64,000 nucleotides of DNA from assembly GCA_027422505.1 (NCBI GenBank), contig JAPQWV010001421.1, positions 25,001 to 89,000 of the forward strand, written 5' to 3'. The stretch's first letter is position 1. Each line of letters opens with the position of its first letter. This document shows positions 32,115 to 43,573 of the stretch, in pieces. The position numbers and the translations under genes were made by a program. Below the pieces are notes generated by a model. The model saw only the letters and a program-made list of their open reading frames with translations, was not told the DNA's origin and did no database searches. This DNA is from Craterostigma plantagineum (lineage: Eukaryota > Streptophyta > Magnoliopsida > Lamiales > Linderniaceae).

Positions 32115-32127
32115 TTTAAGGGGGGGA
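32115..32127 (+). other. Polypurine tract of the family-1 gypsy element
   Basis: TTAAGGGGGGGAT immediately upstream of the 3' LTR start TGTAGCACC at 32128. Confidence 0.92.
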
Positions 32128-34424
32128 TGTAGCACCTGGGTCCTCGTGAATAGTAAGGCCAATAAATTTGCGTAAATGATGAGTGTGATTATGCGCATTT
32201 CGTGAAATTATTTCGTGCTCGTGTGAATTATGTGAAATCTGCATGATAAAATGTGCGCTTGATTATTTGGTAAATTCGGTGCATTTAATTTGCACTGTAA
32301 GACTTCGAATTTAATTAGGGACTTTCGAAAATAGAGCAAGGAAAATGGAGGAATTAATAAAATTTATAATTGGAATTGGACCATAGTTAAAATTGGGCTA
32401 AATTTAAACATGTGGCCCAATCCATGAGAAATTATATGTGAGACAAGTCCCTTAAAATGGGGGGAGTTCACGTTGGGACAAATCCCATCACCATACCTTT
32501 GTTAAAATATCTACCTAAAATCTATTAAACTCTCAAAACTCACTTAGCAAGAAAAATCGAAGGTGAGAAACCGAAATAAATCAAGAAAAGCTTGGAAGTA
32601 AGTATGAGTTCTTACCATGGCTTTATATTTTATTCCAAGCAAAAACATACCCTAAGAATTATAAGAACTGGGAATATCTTAGGCTAGGATTGTGCGGATA
32701 TAATTATCAAATGTATATCTTCGCACCTTAACGTTGTACCATTAATCTTATATATTAACTTGTTTAGGATGTTAGAGTACGAAAATATGTGTAAGACGTG
32801 TTATTAAGTTCGATGCTTAAGGTTCTTGAAGTTTTTAGGGTATTCAATGAGTTCTTGAAAAAAGGGGATCGTTAGATCGAAGTATTTTAGGTTTGCGAGT
32901 CAAAAAGTGTTTTTGGTCGGAATGGAGTGGTGAAGTGTAAACTTCGCGAACTCTAGTTCGCGAACCCTAGGCATGATGAGGTTCGCAAACTCCATAAAAG
33001 TCGCGAATTGATCGAAGTTGGCGAACCTAGAGACTTTGCGAATTGGGGTCGTGAAATAAGGGTTTCGCGAATCATGGTTTGCGAATCCTTGGTAAAAGGA
33101 GGATTGCGAACTCTAAAGCTTCACATGCATGAGTTCGCGAACTCTAGAAGAGATAAAAATTCACGAACCCTAGGTGAAAAGAGAATTGCGAACTCTAAGG
33201 ATTCGCATATGCGGATTCGTGGAATGAACGCTGAGATGTTTCGCGAATTGAGGTAAGTTTGGCGAATTAAGAGAAGTTGAAAACTTAGCTTCGGCCATGT
33301 AGAATTCGCGAACTAGGAAACTTTGCGGATTAGGGTTCGCGAAATGAAAAGTTCGCGAATCCTAAATTGAGAGGTACACTTCGCGAACTAGGGGATGTTT
33401 GGCGAACCCGATGAGTTTCACAACATGGGATGAGTTTTGCGAATCGATGGAGGTTCGCGAACTCCATTCAAACCACGAAACAACTTAAAAGCTCTTAGGG
33501 GATTCGCGAAGCGGGTAAGAAAGGAGTTCGCAAAACACGAACTTGGCGAATTCATGGCTTTCGCGAACTCCATACAAATCGCGAATTGAACCCCCTAGAT
33601 TAAAAACGTTTTAAGTTATAAAAAAAACAAACTATCGCCTTTTGAGGAAAAATATTTTCGCACCATTTAATCAGAAAATATTCCGATCCCAATGAGTCGC
33701 TGGCGGGTTTCATTTGCTGGTTGGCCCCCCTGGCTGAAAGAAACAGGAGTTGGCGTCTACGCCCCCCCCCCCCCCCCCCCCCCGACCAGATTTGCGGACG
33801 CAATTGCTGCGATGCCTCCCCTCCATTCGATAACTTCCGCACCGAAGTTGTCTTCCGCTGTGCTCTGGCACTTTGATCGCACTTCAACCGACTGCCCTGC
33901 TGGCACTACAACTGGTGCCAGGATCCTGTTGATTGTTATTGGATTGTGACACCTCCTTGCCTTTGTTACCATGTGTTGGTGTTTCTCTTGTTGGCTTGGT
34001 CTTGTAGGGACCTGGTTGGTGTCTGGGCTGTTTTTGGTTTTGTTGTGCTGTCTGGTCGGTAGTCCGTTACCGCTTGTTGCGTCATGAGCGTTATCATGTA
34101 CGCTGTCCTTGTACTCCTGTTTCTTTCGTTTAGTGAACACTTCCAAAAAAAAAAAAAGGAAATCTACGGACGCCAGGTAAGTAGAAATCCAACTACAACA
34201 CATAACTTGCGTGTTATATGTTTTGTGTGACTATGTGCCTGCGTGATTTCATGATTACGTGGACTGATCGTAACGCCTTCATGTGATTAGCATAAATTGC
34301 ATTTATTCGCATATGCATACTCATGTGCACGCACGAACTCATGGGGAAGGGTCATGGGATAGAGTGTGCATGGTGATATGTCGCTTGTACGCGACGAGGA
34401 CTTGCCGATGTGGGCAAGTGTGTC
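32128..34424 (+). repeat. 3' LTR of the family-1 gypsy element, broken
   Basis: Matches the 5' LTR from 4823 to ~6408, then is interrupted by LINE F (33697-34157). It resumes at the equivalent of 6846 (about 34158) and breaks off at 34424 (equivalent to 7111). About 437 bp around LINE F and the last ~880 bp of the LTR are missing. Confidence 0.88.
33697..34157 (+). mobile_element. LINE 'F', 5'-truncated 3' UTR only, with target deletion
   Basis: A 13-nt A run ends it (34145-34157). The body is a LINE 3' UTR closely related to LINE J (shared AGAAACAGGAGTTGGCGTCT). It contains hairpin 1 at 33900-33921 (CTGGCAC-8 nt-GTGCCAG) and hairpin 2 at 34083-34098 (CATGA-6 nt-TCATG). A 22-nt C run lies at 33762-33783 where LINE J has mixed sequence. 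The LTR on either side lacks ~437 bp present in the 5' LTR, so insertion or a later event removed target DNA. Confidence 0.85.
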
Positions 34425-34566
34425 TGTATGCGCTTGATAGACTCATGTAGTTAGAGTTCTTGCTTGTGCCCAGTAGTCTGTTACTGGCTGATTGCGGAGC
34501 TCGTCTCCTGCTCACTATGTACATACCTTTTCACGTTATATATATGGGGCATTACACCGAAAAAAA
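34425..34566 (+). mobile_element. LINE 'G', 3' end only
   Basis: About 140 bp ending in ACCGAAAAAAAA (34558-34565). It aligns with the 3' UTR end of LINE D (about 53780-53893), including a hairpin CCAGTA-6 nt-TACTGG at 34470-34487. It begins where the gypsy 3' LTR breaks off. Confidence 0.75.
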
Positions 34567-34691
34567 ATTCATGGCGGGCGGGCCTGGCCTGCCAGGCCTG
34601 CGGCCCGCTGGCGGGGCGGGCTGGGCTTCAGTTTTGAAGGCCCACCTCGTGGCGGGCCAGTCCACCCCGGCCCGGCCCATTGACAGCTCTA
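34567..34691. mobile_element. GC-rich DNA-transposon-like end fragment
   Basis: A GGCGGGC / GGCCCGGCCC-rich stretch ends CCCATTGACAGCTCTAG. Reversed, this gives TAGAGCTGTCAATGGGCC, a terminus often seen on plant hAT-like nonautonomous elements. No matching second terminus or TSD is visible, so assignment is tentative. Confidence 0.35.
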
Positions 34692-36019
34692 GTCGCCACA
34701 CATAGCTATAAGCCATTTCTAAGAATCTTTATCCCTGATTGCCTGATAATAATAGGTAGTGGGATCGCCTCCGACGTTCCCTTCCATAGCAGCAACCTCG
34801 TGCTCGATGTGGACCATCCCATATCTCACTGGCTGCCGAGATACTCTACCGACCTGCGCAACTCAGGTTACGTCTCGGACTGCTCTACGGTGTCATCCGA
34901 TACTGGAGTCCATGAAAGCCCTTCTGACGACTCTACAAGAGTCACTTCGCGACCCGCTCCACCTTTTCGAACGAACTCTTCTTCGAGAAAGTGAGCCTGA
35001 AGGGCTACAACAATTATTTGATAGGCGTGGATGTAAAACTGGTATCCCATGGAATCTTCAGGATACCCGAAAAACGTCCTTTCACAGCCTTCAATTCCAG
35101 TTTATCTATCTTGAGCTTTTTCATGAATGTGGGGCAACCCCAGATTCTAATGTGATTCAGTCTCGATTTTCATCATGTCCATATCTGATACGGAATACGA
35201 TCGACAGACATTGTAGGACATCTATTGAGAATGTGTGCCGTTGTCAACGGGGCATGACCCCATAACGATATGGGCAGGTCTGTATAGCTCAGCATAGATC
35301 GAACCTTATCCAACAGAGTTCAATTTCTACGTTCGGACACCGTTCAACTGCGGTGTTTCGGGCGGTGTCATCTGTGAAATGATCCCTTTCTCTTTCAGGA
35401 ATTCGTCAAACTCGAGGCTCATGTACTCGCCGCCTCGATCTGATCGAACGACTTTAATGCTCTTTCCGTATGATTTTCCACCAAAGTCTTGGACTCTTTG
35501 AACCATTCAAAAGTATCAGACTTGTGCTTCATGAGATACACCTTGCCGAAGCGAGAGAGATCGTCAGTGAAGGTAGCGAAATAATTGAAATTATCGCGAG
35601 TCGCTACCCGGAACGGTCCGCAAACACCCGCGTGGATCAAACTGAGAATTCTGTGGCTCTCGTGAAAGTCCATGTGAAGGGCGACTCGGTCATCTTTCTA
35701 AGATTCAAGATTCGCAAGTCGGATAGAGATCAGACCCAAGGGGCTATATAACGCCGGTTTTCTCCAACTAGAGAATCTTCTGTTCTCCAGCGTGACCGAG
35801 TTCGACTCCAATTTTCGTTTGTTGTTGATTGTATTCAAAGTTTTTGGTTTATCTTCGACATTTAGATAATACAATCCATTCAGTAAACTTGCACTTCCGA
35901 CGCAATTATTTCCAAAATAAATATTGCATATATTCTTACTAAAACGGAACTCGTAACCTTTTCCGTTCAAAATGGAAATAGAAACAATATTCATAAGCCC
36001 CTTGGGCAAACTACACAAT
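34692..36019 (-). pseudogene. Ty1/copia gag-pre-integrase and integrase fragment, inverted (copy 1)
   Basis: On the minus strand 36018-35698 shows a GAG-pre-integrase type region (GSASLLNGLYYLNVED). 35673-35419 shows the integrase core (VCGPFRVATRDNF, FTDDLSRFGKVYLMKHKSD, WFKESKTLVENH). The first catalytic Asp position reads LIHAGVCGPF, where copia integrases usually have Asp before VCG. Further down to ~34692 the integrase C-terminal region is present with several breaks. The fragment ends at 34692-34720 in the first codons of the RT region, the same codons at which the plus-strand half starts near 36040. Confidence 0.85.
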
Positions 36020-37577
36020 TAGAAAGCAATAAAAAGAGTTTGGAGAAATGGCTTATAGCTATGCAAGCCGAAATGAATTCTATGCACGGAAACCAAGTCT
36101 GGACTCTAGTAGACCTCCCAGATGGTTTTAGACCCATTGGGTGTAAATGGATCTACAAGAGAAAGATTAGATCTGACGGATTGGTTGACACATACAAAGC
36201 TAGGCTTGTGGCGAAAGGGTACAGCCAAATAGAGGGCATTGACTATGAGGAGACCTTTCGCCTGTCGCTATGATGAAGTCCATTCGAACATTGCTTGCGA
36301 TAGCTGCACACTATGACTATGGATCTGGCAGATGGATGTGGAAACTGCGTTTCTAAATGGATACCTCGGGGAGGAAATATATATGGAGCAGCCCAAGGGT
36401 TTTACATCGCAAGGAGATGCTCATAAGGTGTGCAAATTGAACAAGTCCATTTATGGACTCAAACAAGCATCCAGAAAGTGGAATATTCGATTCGATGAAG
36501 TGGTCAAGGGCCACATATTCTTGAAGAACGAAGACGACCCATGCGCCTAGAAGAAAAGCAGTGGGAGCAAAATATCTTTCCTCGTATTGTACGTGGACGA
36601 CATCCTTTTGCTAGGAAATGATATTGGAATGCTCTCAATAGTGAAAGCGTGGCATTTGACCGAATTCTCCATGAAAGACTTGAGAGAAGCTACCTACATC
36701 TTGGGTATTCGCCTTCGAGCGAATAGTATGTTAGGACTCTCCCAGGTCCTTTACTTAGAGAAGGTCCTGAAGCGATATAATATGGACAACTCTAAAAAAG
36801 GGTTCCTGCTTATGCGACATGAGATTCACCTTTCTAAGGCTATGAGCCCTCAAAGTGAGTTGGAGCGGAAAGAGATGAATGGAATCCCTATGCATCCGCA
36901 GTGGGTAGCTTGATGTACGCGATGCTTTGCACGCGACCTGACTTGGCGTACGCTGTGAGCATAGTCAGTCGGTTTCAGGCTGACCCTGGTAAGGAACATT
37001 GGACCAGTCAATACTATCCTCAAGTACCTCCGGCGGACTAAGTATATGATGCTAGTCTATGATAATGGAGAATTGGAAGTGGAAGGGTATACGGATTCGG
37101 ATTTCCAGTCTGACGTGGACGATCGAAAATCCACTTCAGGATTCGTCTTTACGCTCAACGGTGGAGCAGTGTCTTGAACAAGTTCCAAACAGAGCACTAC
37201 TGCAGATTCCACCTGCGAAGCAAAGTATATAGCGGCCTCAGAGGCAGCTAAGGAAGATGTTTGGATGAGAAAGTTCTTCGAAGAACTTGGTGTCGTTTCT
37301 GTAGCAGATAGGCCATTGTTATTGTGGTGTGACAATACTGGCACTATTGCTCAGGCGAAAGAACCAAGATCTCACAGCAGGTCCAAACATATAGAAAGAA
37401 AGTACCACCTGTTACGTGGATTCATTGAGAATGGCTACATAGCCGTACAGAAGACTGCGACCGCGGATAACGTGGCCGGCCCGTTCACCAAGCCCCTATC
37501 ACAGGCAGTGCTGCTAGACATCTCGAAAAGATGGTATTGGATACTACAGTGCATGGCATTGAGTGCTAGTGGGAGAT
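36020..37577 (+). pseudogene. Ty1/copia RT and RNase H fragment (copy 1)
   Basis: Plus strand, in pieces: RT start EKWLIAMQAEMNSMHGNQVW with CKWIYKRKI and ARLVAKGYSQIEGIDYEETF (36031-36273), MDVETAFLNGYLGEEIYME (36332-36550), catalytic LYVDDILLLGND (about 36583-36615), and the RNase H end SRSKHIERKYHLLR (37265-37500). At least four frame changes or stops make it nonfunctional. The polypurine tract GTGGGAGAT precedes the LTR at 37578. Confidence 0.9.
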
Positions 37578-39474
37578 TGTTAGGAATATGCCCTCGAATG
37601 CTATACGAGGATTAGATTGTATAGGGCACTAGATTATTTATCATTCGACCTTTTGTGTAATAAGATATTTTCGTGTGTTTAATGAAAGGCATTGTTCTTT
37701 TATTGGATATAAGAGTTCTTTACTTAGCATCCGACAAAGCAATAAATGAACAAATCCAAATGTGTCGAGTTGAGTACTGTTCTCGATGGGTACGAGAGAG
37801 GAAGGCACCAGTGGACTCTTAACCTCGAACATTAAAAGTCCGTAAGCCTGAGGCTCCAGTTGGGTGTTGGATAACCGATCACGACTTATTTGTCGATGAC
37901 CTATCATGTGCCGATATCTCGCTTGGAAGCGGAGGTCATGACTTGTGATACGAATCCAATCAAGGGATCGACTCGTTTCATGGACACTGAATCACGGGTC
38001 GTACGGTCGAACATGGCTTATTACTCAAGGAATGTCAATGACCGACGACAACGCCGTAGTAGTCTACGTGAACCTTAGACCGAAAGGGGCTTTGACGGAG
38101 TTGACTTCGAAGTGTCCACAATCACTGGTTCCCCTCGACTCGATTTGCTGTTGCATGGGTCAGCGGGCCAGATGCGGTCTTGACGACGATTTGTGATTGT
38201 CGGGCTTAGACCGTCGAGTATGGATTCACAGTCTCGCAAGTAATCGAGATAAGTGTCCTATGAGGACGGCGACGGGAAATTACGAAATCCTTGGCCAAGG
38301 TATTGAACAAACTCATGTGAGACATGGAGGGTACTTTGGTAATTTGCCTCGTCTCCGTTAATCGAGTTTAGGGGTTTGACATAGACCATGGCTCTCACTT
38401 GATTGAGACACAGCTGAAGGGTTTATACGTAGCACTGTTATCTATAGTGAGGTTCTGGGATAAAGATTAGGTCGAAATTCGCACTCGAATCGAGTTACGG
38501 TCCGGTACTGCGGGATTGGCTAAGTAACTACCGGACTCTTAGATTCCTCCCTTGCAGATTGATTCGAACCTAGAGAGTCGGGCTTAAAAAGGATCATCAA
38601 CGTGTACTGATAAGGAGAGAAAGTGTTTTGGGCCTTAACGAGCCTTGGGCCGTTGGTCCACGCCTTTATGGGCCTCGGGCCATTTATTGGATCGAAGTTG
38701 GACTTCTTATGAAACTAACTTTAAGACTTGGGTTTGGCCAAGTGCTTACTTAATAGGCTTGAGGATAAAATTGGATTTCACCTTAAGCTAATTTCGATGT
38801 ATGCCTTTGAGGGTATTTTTGGAATTTGCATATTTGATATAAATAAATATGGAATAAAATATTTGGAATATTATGTATTTAAATTTCAAAATTAATTTAG
38901 GATTAAATTTCGAATTCCATACCAAATTTAAATATATTTAGTTTGACTTGGTATTTAAGTTAGTTTTCTAATAATAGTAAGTTTCCTTAAGTTTGGATTT
39001 GGAATTCAAAAGAGAGTAAGATTGGGCAAAAATCTCTCACACTTTGAGGACTAAGATATCGAAATCCAAGCCTTTAAATAGGCTAAGAATTTCGTGCTCC
39101 AAAGGTAGAGAAAAAAGAGGTGATTTTCGAAATCAACCAAATGCACAAAACACACACTGAACGCACACACGTTTCTCCCACGCGACGGCTCAGTTCTCTC
39201 TAGCCATCTTCATAAAACTGATTCCGTGGTACACTGCGAGGTCGGCGTGACGATCTAGTGCCATCCACCACCATTGACGAAGTCTTGAAAAAAAGGACGA
39301 TGAGCTGCCACTCGCGTCAACTGGTAATTCTCTACGGGTTTGACCCGCCCTATTGCATGTGTATGTGTTACTATTCTCATCCGAGCTACGAGGGCAATGG
39401 TGAAAGCCGGAAATTTTTGTTCCGCACCGTTCCCGAGGACGTGGCGTCTCCGGGAGACACCGGGTAACCCAACA
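37578..39474 (+). repeat. LTR of the copia element (1897 bp), Angela/BARE-like
   Basis: Starts TGTTAGGAATATGCCC and ends GGGTAACCCAACA, giving terminal inverted repeats of about 7 bp. Length and start sequence resemble the Angela/BARE lineage. It lies at the 3' end of the plus-strand RT/RNase H half; no matching 5' LTR is in the window, so no TSD can be tested. Confidence 0.85.
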
Positions 39475-39608
39475 ATAATACGAATTTTTTGCAATAAAAT
39501 TTTGTGCTTCAATGACTTCCAACATTTCGTGTATTTAATTATGTGACTAGGAAATATCTAACTTATTGGGGTATTTTTGAAAATAAGGAATGAAGGTAAC
39601 TGAAAGTA
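39475..39608. other. Unassigned AT-rich stretch
   Basis: 134 bp between the copia LTR and the gag-protease element, with no recognisable feature. Confidence 0.5.
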
Positions 39609-40662
39609 GGTCTGGGCTGATTTGAGGCGTGAGTTGGAGACCCAGTTTCTACCGGGGAACACATCGTGGGTGACGAGGGAGGCGCTGAAGAAGCTCAAGC
39701 ACACGGTCTCGGCGCGGGACTACGTGCGCGAGTTTGCCTCGCTCATGTTGGGCATCACCGATATGTCCGAGACGGACCGACTCTACACCTTTATTGGCGG
39801 GCTCAAGGCATGGGCCCAAATGGAGCTGAATCGGCAGGGTGTCCAGGACCTTGCATCGGCTTACGCTGCGGCGGAGCGGCTTGTCGAGATCAGGCCAATC
39901 GAGCAGCAAGCCACGGCGACTGAGGCCGCGGCGACCACTTCCACGAAGGCCAAAAAGGGGAAGGAGACCAAGACGAAGAAGGGAGTGGACCAGAAGGGAA
40001 AGGAGGTAGCACCCACGGCGGAGGCAACGGAGTACCCCAAAGGCGGGGCGTGCTACGTTTGCGGCGTGGTGGGGCATCGGGCGAGGCAGTGTCCGAAGCG
40101 GTCGCAGGCGGCGGCCGTGATAGTCGAGGACGGTTCGACTGAAAGGGAAATCACGAGGATGGACCCACTTCGGATAACTATTCTTCGATGTACGCCTTCT
40201 AAGAACCTTTTGTTTGTGAAGTGCAGGGTCAACAAGATTGAGGTGTTCGGGCTTGTCGACACGGGCGCAACTCACACGTTCGTGGCAAGTCGGCTGATCG
40301 AGGATCTTAGACTTAGCATGCGCTCCCATGAGGTGGCGGTTGAGACCTTTAATTCCCACGCAATTGAAGTGAAAGGCTTGGCGGCGGCGGTGCTTAGCCT
40401 TGGCGGTTGGCGAGGATGGGTCGACCTTACGGTGGTTGAGATGGGCGATTTCGACCTAATCTTGGGGCTAGACTTTTTGAGGGCAGCGAAGGTGGCGATA
40501 GATCCTTCGAGCCATCAAATCCTTATTGGAGACGGAGGTGAGCGAGTCGACAGCGTCGATGAGGGCGTTGTGCGACAGCACTGGCACGAGAGTAGAAGGG
40601 ACGGCAATGGGACGACGATGTCGACGAGGACGCCGACTCTCTTCGCGGGGGGGGGGGGGGGT
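39609..40662 (+). pseudogene. Gag-protease-only LTR element, internal region copy A (gag 5' end missing)
   Basis: Open for about 350 codons. The C-terminal half of a Gag capsid domain (RRELETQFLPGN, REALKKLKHTVSARDYVREF, YTFIGGLKAWAQMEL), a Lys-rich linker, a CCHC knuckle CYVCGVVGHRARQC, and an aspartic protease LVDTGATHTFVASRL with a second motif LILGLDFLRAAKVAI. No RT, RNase H or integrase follows: within ~100 bp a G-rich polypurine tract (15 G, 40647-40661) leads into an LTR at 40663. It is truncated at 39609, the same codon region as part-way through copy B, and has no ATG of its own. Confidence 0.85.
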
Positions 40663-41925
40663 TGTTACATCCTTGAGTGCCACGTCATCAGCCCGCTCAT
40701 GGCCGGGCTATAGAAATAGCGATGATGTGCGGGTCCAAGGTGCACGAGTTGGCGAGGGACAACACTTGGATACTTTCCACCCAAGACGTATGGGCGGAGC
40801 CGGCGAGGTAACGGAGGACTCGGCCGGAGCCGGCGAGGTCAGCCACGGTGGCCTACACTGGGCGCGGGGCCGTGCGCGCGGCGCTCGCGCACGCATGCGC
40901 AAGGTTGCGGGGGCAGCGCGCGCACAACGTGGGCACACTTTGCGCTGAGGGCATGCGGGGACTTCTCGGCAGGGTGTGCGAGAGTTGGCGCGCATGGGAC
41001 TTAGGCAATGAGCGAGACTTCTCGGCAGGGCTTGCGAGGATTGGCGCGCGAGGCAGGAGGCAGCGCGCGCACAAGTGTGCAGCACTTGGGCAGGCCAGCG
41101 CGCGCAAGCATGCGCGCTCGCATGCGAGCCGGCGCGGACGCGGAGGTCCGGCGGCGGCGACGGCGGTGCACGGCAGTGTACGGCGGCGGTCGGCGGAGCA
41201 CGGCGGTGCTCGGCGGCGGTGCGCGGCGGCGCACGGCTGCGGACGGCGGCGGCGACGGCGGAGGTCGGCGGCGGCGCTGAGGTGACGACGGCCAAGCTGG
41301 GAAGGCGAGGCCGGACCTGGCCCACGGTGGCGGGCCAGGTTGGTGTGCGACGAGGCACGCCCGCGGCGGTGCGCGCGCGGGCCAGGCTGCGCGGCGCGGC
41401 GCGGCGATGAGCTGGGGCGAGGACGATGCGGGCGCGGCACGCGGAGTCCTAGAAGCTTACACGGAGTTTGAATTGGTCCTAAGATTTGGTAAAGATACTT
41501 TCCTTATTTTAAGAAAGATCTTGTTTGGATACTTACCATATTTAGGGAAGATCTTGGAGGAAGATTTGGGAGATCTTTTAGGGATCTCTCTTACCAATTC
41601 AAAGGAGGCTTGAAGTCTATAAATAGGGCTTCATTCGAGCAGCTCAAGGCAGATTTTGGGAGTGGACGAAATTGAGAGTCTTTGAGAGCAGAATTTCGAG
41701 AGCACACCAAGTCACACATCGGGTCTTTTGGGAAAGACTCGACGGGGTCGCGTTGAGGCATTCACTAGCGAGTTAGGTTAGTGATTAAGATCCCGAAGGG
41801 ACACTTAGGATAACCGTGTAGTAGCTCGTTTGGGTTAGCGAGGTGAGGCCGAGGCTTGTTCGGTTCCACACGGGTCGAGTATTCCTATAGTGTACGTTTT
41901 GTTCGTCGAGGAATAAAACGGGCTA
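40663..41925 (+). repeat. LTR shared by the two gag-protease regions
   Basis: Begins TGTTACATCC right after the polypurine tract. It has a GC-rich, GGC-repeat middle (about 40850-41400), a TATAAATA box at 41618-41625 and a normal-looking R/U5. The 3' end is not clean: no PBS is seen, and gag sequence (LQNFLYDIEAYF) begins near 41930, so the LTR end, PBS and gag N-terminus appear deleted. Confidence 0.78.
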
Positions 41926-43137
41926 AGTTGCAAAACTTTCTCTATGACATCGAGGCGTATTTCCAAGGAGCGGGAATACAAGAGGCGGACAAGGTAGACG
42001 TCGCGTTGAACTATCTCGAGGACGACGCGAAGCTGTGGTGGCGGACGAGGCTCACGCAAGACGCGGAGCTCAATCGGCCGAGACTTACGGTCTGGGCTGA
42101 TTTGAGGCGTGAGTTGGAGACCCAGTTTCTACCGGGGAACACATCGTGGGTGACGAGGGAGGCGCTGAAGAAGTTCAAGCACACGGTCTCGGCGCGGTAC
42201 TACGTGCGCGAGTTTGCCTCGCTCATGTTGGGCATCATCGATATGTCCGAGACGGACCGACTCTACACCTTTATTGGCGGGCTCAAGCCATGGGCCCAAA
42301 TGGAGCTGAATCGGCAGGGTGTCCAGGACCTTGCATCGGCTTACGCTGCGGCGGAGCGGCTTGTCGAGATCAGGCCAATCGAGCAGCAAGCAACGGCGAC
42401 TGAGGCCGCGGCGACACTTCCACGAAGGCCAAAAAGGGGAAGGAGACCAAGAGGAAGAAGGGAGTGGACCAGAAGGGAAAGGAGGTAGCACCCACGGCGG
42501 AAGCAACGGAGTACCCCAAAGGCGGGGCGTGCTATGTTTGCGGCGTGGTGGGGCATCGGGCGAGGCAGTGTCCGAAGCGGTCGCAGGCGGCGGCCGTGAT
42601 AGTCGAGGACGGTTCGACTGAAAGGGAAATCACGAGGATGGACCCACTTCGGATAACTACTCTTCGATGTACGCCTTCTAAGAACCTTTTGTTTGTGAAG
42701 TGCAGGGTCAACAAGATTGAGGTGTTCGGGCTTGTCGACACGGGCGCAACTCACAAGTTCGTGGCAAGTCGGCTGATCGAGGATCTTAGACTTAGCATGC
42801 GCTCCCATGAGGTGGCGGTTGAGACCTTTAATTCCCACGCAATCGAAGTGAAAGGCTTGGCGGCGGCGGTGCTTAGCCTTGGCGGTTGGCGAGGATGGGT
42901 CGACCTTACGGTGGTCGAGATGGGCGATTTCGACCTAATCTTGGGGCTAGACTTTTTGAGGGCAGCGAAGGTGGCGATAGATCCTTCGAGCCATCAAATC
43001 CTTATTGGAGACGGAGGTGAGCGAGTCGACAGCTTCGATGAGGGCGTTGTGCGACAGCACTGGCACGAGAGTAGAAGGGACGGCAATGGGACGACGGTGT
43101 CGACGAGGACGCCGACTCTCTCCGCGGGGGGGAGGAT
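41856..43137 (+). pseudogene. Gag-protease-only element, internal region copy B, fused to the LTR
   Basis: From ~41930 the Gag capsid domain is more complete than in copy A (DIEAYFQGAGIQEADKVDVAL, DDAKLWWRTRL). It continues with the same knuckle and protease. Compared with copy A one base is missing in the GCGAC-ACTTCC segment near 42416, which splits the frame; the knuckle-protease part reads on from 42464. Protease motif is LVDTGATHKFV. The first ~25 codons of the open frame at 41856 are LTR-derived, so an LTR promoter now drives an LTR-gag fusion frame. Polypurine tract GGGGGGGAGGAT ends at 43137. Confidence 0.82.
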
Positions 43138-43573
43138 TGTTACATCCTTGAGTGCCACGTCATCAGCCCGCTCACGGCCGGGCTATAGAAATAGCGATGA
43201 TGTGCGGGTCCAAGGTGCACGAGTTGGCGAGGGACAACACTTGGATACTTTCCACCCAAGACGTAAGGGCGGAGCCGGCGAGGTAACGGAGGACTCGGCC
43301 GGAGCCGGCGAGGTCAGCCACGGTGGCCGGCCAGGCAGGCGGCCTGGCCGGGCCGCGCGCCTACACTGGGCGCGGGGCCGTGCGCGAGGCGCTCGCGCAC
43401 GCATGCGCAAGGTTGCGGGGGCAGCGCGCGCACAACGTGGGCACACTTTGCGCAAGGGCATGCGGGGACTTCTTGGCAGGGTGTGCCAGAGTTGGCGCGC
43501 ATGGGACTTAGGCAATGAGCGAGACTTCTCGGCAGGGCTTGCGAGGATTGGCGCGCGAAGCAGGAGGCAGCGC
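43138..43573 (+). repeat. Second LTR of the gag-protease element, truncated by a LINE
   Basis: TGTTACATCC start identical to that at 40663; sequence matches for ~430 bp with a 35-bp GC-rich insertion near 43325-43360. It then switches to LINE ORF2 sequence at ~43574. Confidence 0.85.

Larger units (their letters stand above)
4823..34424 (+). mobile_element. Ty3/gypsy chromovirus (Tekay/Del-like), family 1, with nested insertions
   Basis: LTRs begin TGTAGCACC at 4823 and 32128. The initiator-Met PBS is at 7997 and the polypurine tract at about 32115-32127. The order gag, protease, RT, RNase H, integrase, then a chromodomain-like C-terminus (KEIPLVKVLWRN...EATWERE) fits the Tekay/Del branch of plant chromoviruses. 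Gag is interrupted at 8478/27943 by LINE and Athila DNA. The coding region has several stops and frameshifts, so the copy is dead. The 3' LTR is broken by LINE F and ends at 34424, so the right-hand TSD is not recoverable. Confidence 0.9.

Noticed and set aside
34680..35265. Plus-strand ORFs across the copia fragment
   Set aside because: They are antisense to recognisable copia integrase sequence on the minus strand.
40720..41440. Several long GC-rich open frames on both strands
   Set aside because: They come from the GGC-rich middle of an LTR, overlap in many frames and have no domain.
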